A DNA stretch of 12,868 bases from UBA5359 sp028699365 [NCBI: bacterium]. GTDB lineage: Bacteria; UBP13; UBA5359. The position numbers were made by a program, and so were the translations under genes. The DNA is taken from NCBI GenBank assembly GCA_028699365.1, contig JAQVUQ010000038.1, positions 1 through 12,868 on the forward strand. The letters are read 5' to 3'. Within the stretch, counting starts at the first letter, position 1. Each line of letters starts with the position of its first letter. The notes under the pieces were generated by a model. The model was not told the origin of the DNA. It searched no databases and saw only the letters and a list, made by a program, of their open reading frames with translations. Shown here one piece after another: positions 11,548 to 12,868 of the stretch.

Positions 11548-12868
11548 TCAGGTCAACCTCTTTACATGTAGTCCTTTATAGCGGATAACAGTACCGGGAG
11601 AAGCGCTGTATATGCAGAGACCTATAGACTTTTTGCATCTGTAATGCTCCATATCGAGATCATCATATATACCTATCTTATCGAATACTTTTTTATCATT
11701 CAAATAGAACGTTACTTTTCCATCCATCTTATGCAACAGAAAAGTATATTTACTGCCTTCGCCGGTAATCTCCATACTCTTCTTCTCTTTGGAATTAAAG
11801 TTTTTGCTTATAGAAACTCGGTTTACGGACGAACCGCTTATCTCCATAAGAACTGACAAAAAGTAAACGGCATCTATGGAATCCGTAAGAAGGCCACCTA
11901 TCGCTGCCTGCTTGCCAGGAGAAGTAACGACTTCCATTTCCCCTTTAAATTCGTAATCATCGCCAAAGTCAGCATCACACAACAGATATGCTCGCTTGGA
12001 ATATGTAAGCTTAACGCTTCCATCTGACTCAACAGACCAACCGTTACCATAAGGATGCCATCCGTTGAATCCCCTATCGGGGCTCAGATCCACCCACTCG
12101 TCGCGGTGGAACCCCTCCTCCATGCTCAACACAGCCAATCTTTCTTTGGCATAAGAGACGGTGGGAGTATCTGTCTTGGTATCAACTGCTATCATTTTGT
12201 ACAATTGCAGAGCTTTAGCTAAGTCCCATGCCTTATACAGCTTCTCTGCCTCCGACACATGATCTCTACATGGACCGGTAAACGCATATACCATATCTTT
12301 TGCCTGGCCAAAATTCGTGCTGTAGAAGGAAGAAAATGCCGTTTTCTTGAGATTATCACCCATCTCATCCATAATCTTCCGCGCATCATCATAATGTCCA
12401 CAATGCCAGGCAGTTGCGGCGTATAAGGATTTATGCCATTTGTCATCGCCAAAAACCGGCTGGTTAATACGGCCCTCGAAATACGCTTTACAATGTTTAT
12501 ATGTCTGCGGTAATTCCCAATAATCCTGATGATCCCGCCTTTTAATAGTGGCTAAAGCATCCAGGAATCTACCTGGCACAAAAGTGTCGAAACGGCCCGT
12601 ATCAAGGCACTCCAAACCGAACAGATACATCTGCTCATGACTTCCACCCCATCTCGGCATCAAAGACCATAATAAAGTATCGTATGCCGGTTCATAATCA
12701 AATTGGGCTGCCACCGCCCTATCAAACCACATACGGGGAGTTTCTCCATGCTCCTCACTCTCACCCGTAGATACGGTAATCATTTCCCTAGGCGCTTCCG
12801 GAAATTCAGGATGAAGTTCCCAGGCTTTGACAAGCAGCTTACGTGCCTCTTTCAGATGATACTCGAAG
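11548..12868 (-). CDS. Large protein C-terminal part: helical repeats plus DUF1080-like beta-sandwich (cut by right edge)
   Basis: The frame is open to the right edge, adding 28 residues (including ARKLLVKAWELHPEFPEAPRE) before the methionine at 12783, so that methionine is internal. About 439 residues are visible. The first half is alpha-helical and tetratricopeptide-like. It includes PRMWFDRAVAAQFDYEPAY and PRWGGS, a pattern I associate loosely with planctomycete-type and DUF4034-like proteins. The second half starts at WVDLSPDRGFNGWHPYGNGW and is beta-rich (FGDDYEFKGEMEV, KYTFLLHKMDGKVTFYLNDKKVFD, CIYSASPGTVIRYKGLHVKRL). This matches the fold pattern of DUF1080/LamG-type sandwiches that bind carbohydrate. 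No catalytic residues can be assigned. The missing N-terminus may carry a signal peptide or another domain. The stop is 104 bases before the small membrane gene. Function unknown. Confidence 0.75.
   Translation of the reverse strand, partial: FEYHLKEARKLLVKAWELHPEFPEAPREMITVSTGESEEHGETPRMWFDRAVAAQFDYEPAYDTLLWSLMPRWGGSHEQMYLFGLECLDTGRFDTFVPGRFLDALATIKRRDHQDYWELPQTYKHCKAYFEGRINQPVFGDDKWHKSLYAATAWHCGHYDDARKIMDEMGDNLKKTAFSSFYSTNFGQAKDMVYAFTGPCRDHVSEAEKLYKAWDLAKALQLYKMIAVDTKTDTPTVSYAKERLAVLSMEEGFHRDEWVDLSPDRGFNGWHPYGNGWSVESDGSVKLTYSKRAYLLCDADFGDDYEFKGEMEVVTSPGKQAAIGGLLTDSIDAVYFLSVLMEISGSSVNRVSISKNFNSKEKKSMEITGEGSKYTFLLHKMDGKVTFYLNDKKVFDKIGIYDDLDMEHYRCKKSIGLCIYSASPGTVIRYKGLHVKRLT

Overview
The window appears to come from a free-living, probably anaerobic bacterium that I cannot name with confidence. 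By eye the base composition is close to balanced. Most genes have strong AGGAGG-like ribosome binding sites, and several promoters match the sigma-70 consensus. Two tandem genes encode H-X9-DG proteins of the DUF1559/pseudopilin-like type, a family common in Armatimonadota, Planctomycetes, Lentisphaerae and Hydrogenedentota. The citrate synthase and the radical SAM protein resemble versions from Clostridia and other anaerobes. An Armatimonadota-like or PVC-related anaerobe is my best inference, and it is only an inference. I see no rRNA, tRNA, CRISPR array, transposase or phage gene.

Layout from left to right. (1) 1-1731, minus strand: a close-packed set of two paralogous membrane-anchored H-X9-DG proteins followed by a DUF1287 protein cut by the left edge. 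Just upstream lies a 33-codon fossil of an ABC-transporter ATPase N-terminus. (2) 1908-3728, plus strand: a structured leader, a DUF421 (YetF-like) membrane protein, and a PolB-like DEDDy 3'-5' exonuclease. A 15-base repeat precedes each of these two genes. (3) 3751-5046, minus: a DEAD-box RNA helicase with a YSE-repeat tail, read from a promoter about 200 bases upstream of its start. (4) 5425-6345, plus: a secreted beta-rich protein. (5) 6354-9432, minus: citrate synthase with a perfect-consensus promoter, preceded by a soluble PAS-PAS histidine kinase with its own promoter. (6) 9607-11443, minus: a frameshifted small membrane protein, then a radical SAM/SPASM-like protein translationally coupled to a glyoxalase-like (VOC) protein. 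(7) 11548-12868, minus: the C-terminal part of a large protein with a helical-repeat segment and a DUF1080-like beta-sandwich, cut by the right edge.

Most of the genes are housekeeping or widely conserved. Three parts deserve a second look. The first is the paralogous H-X9-DG pair, in which one copy has lost the motif, coupled to a DUF1287 protein. The second is the radical SAM/VOC pair. The third is the set of leader RNA structures, mainly the stem that covers the ribosome binding site of the DUF421 gene. I found no single element that clearly amounts to a new biological system.
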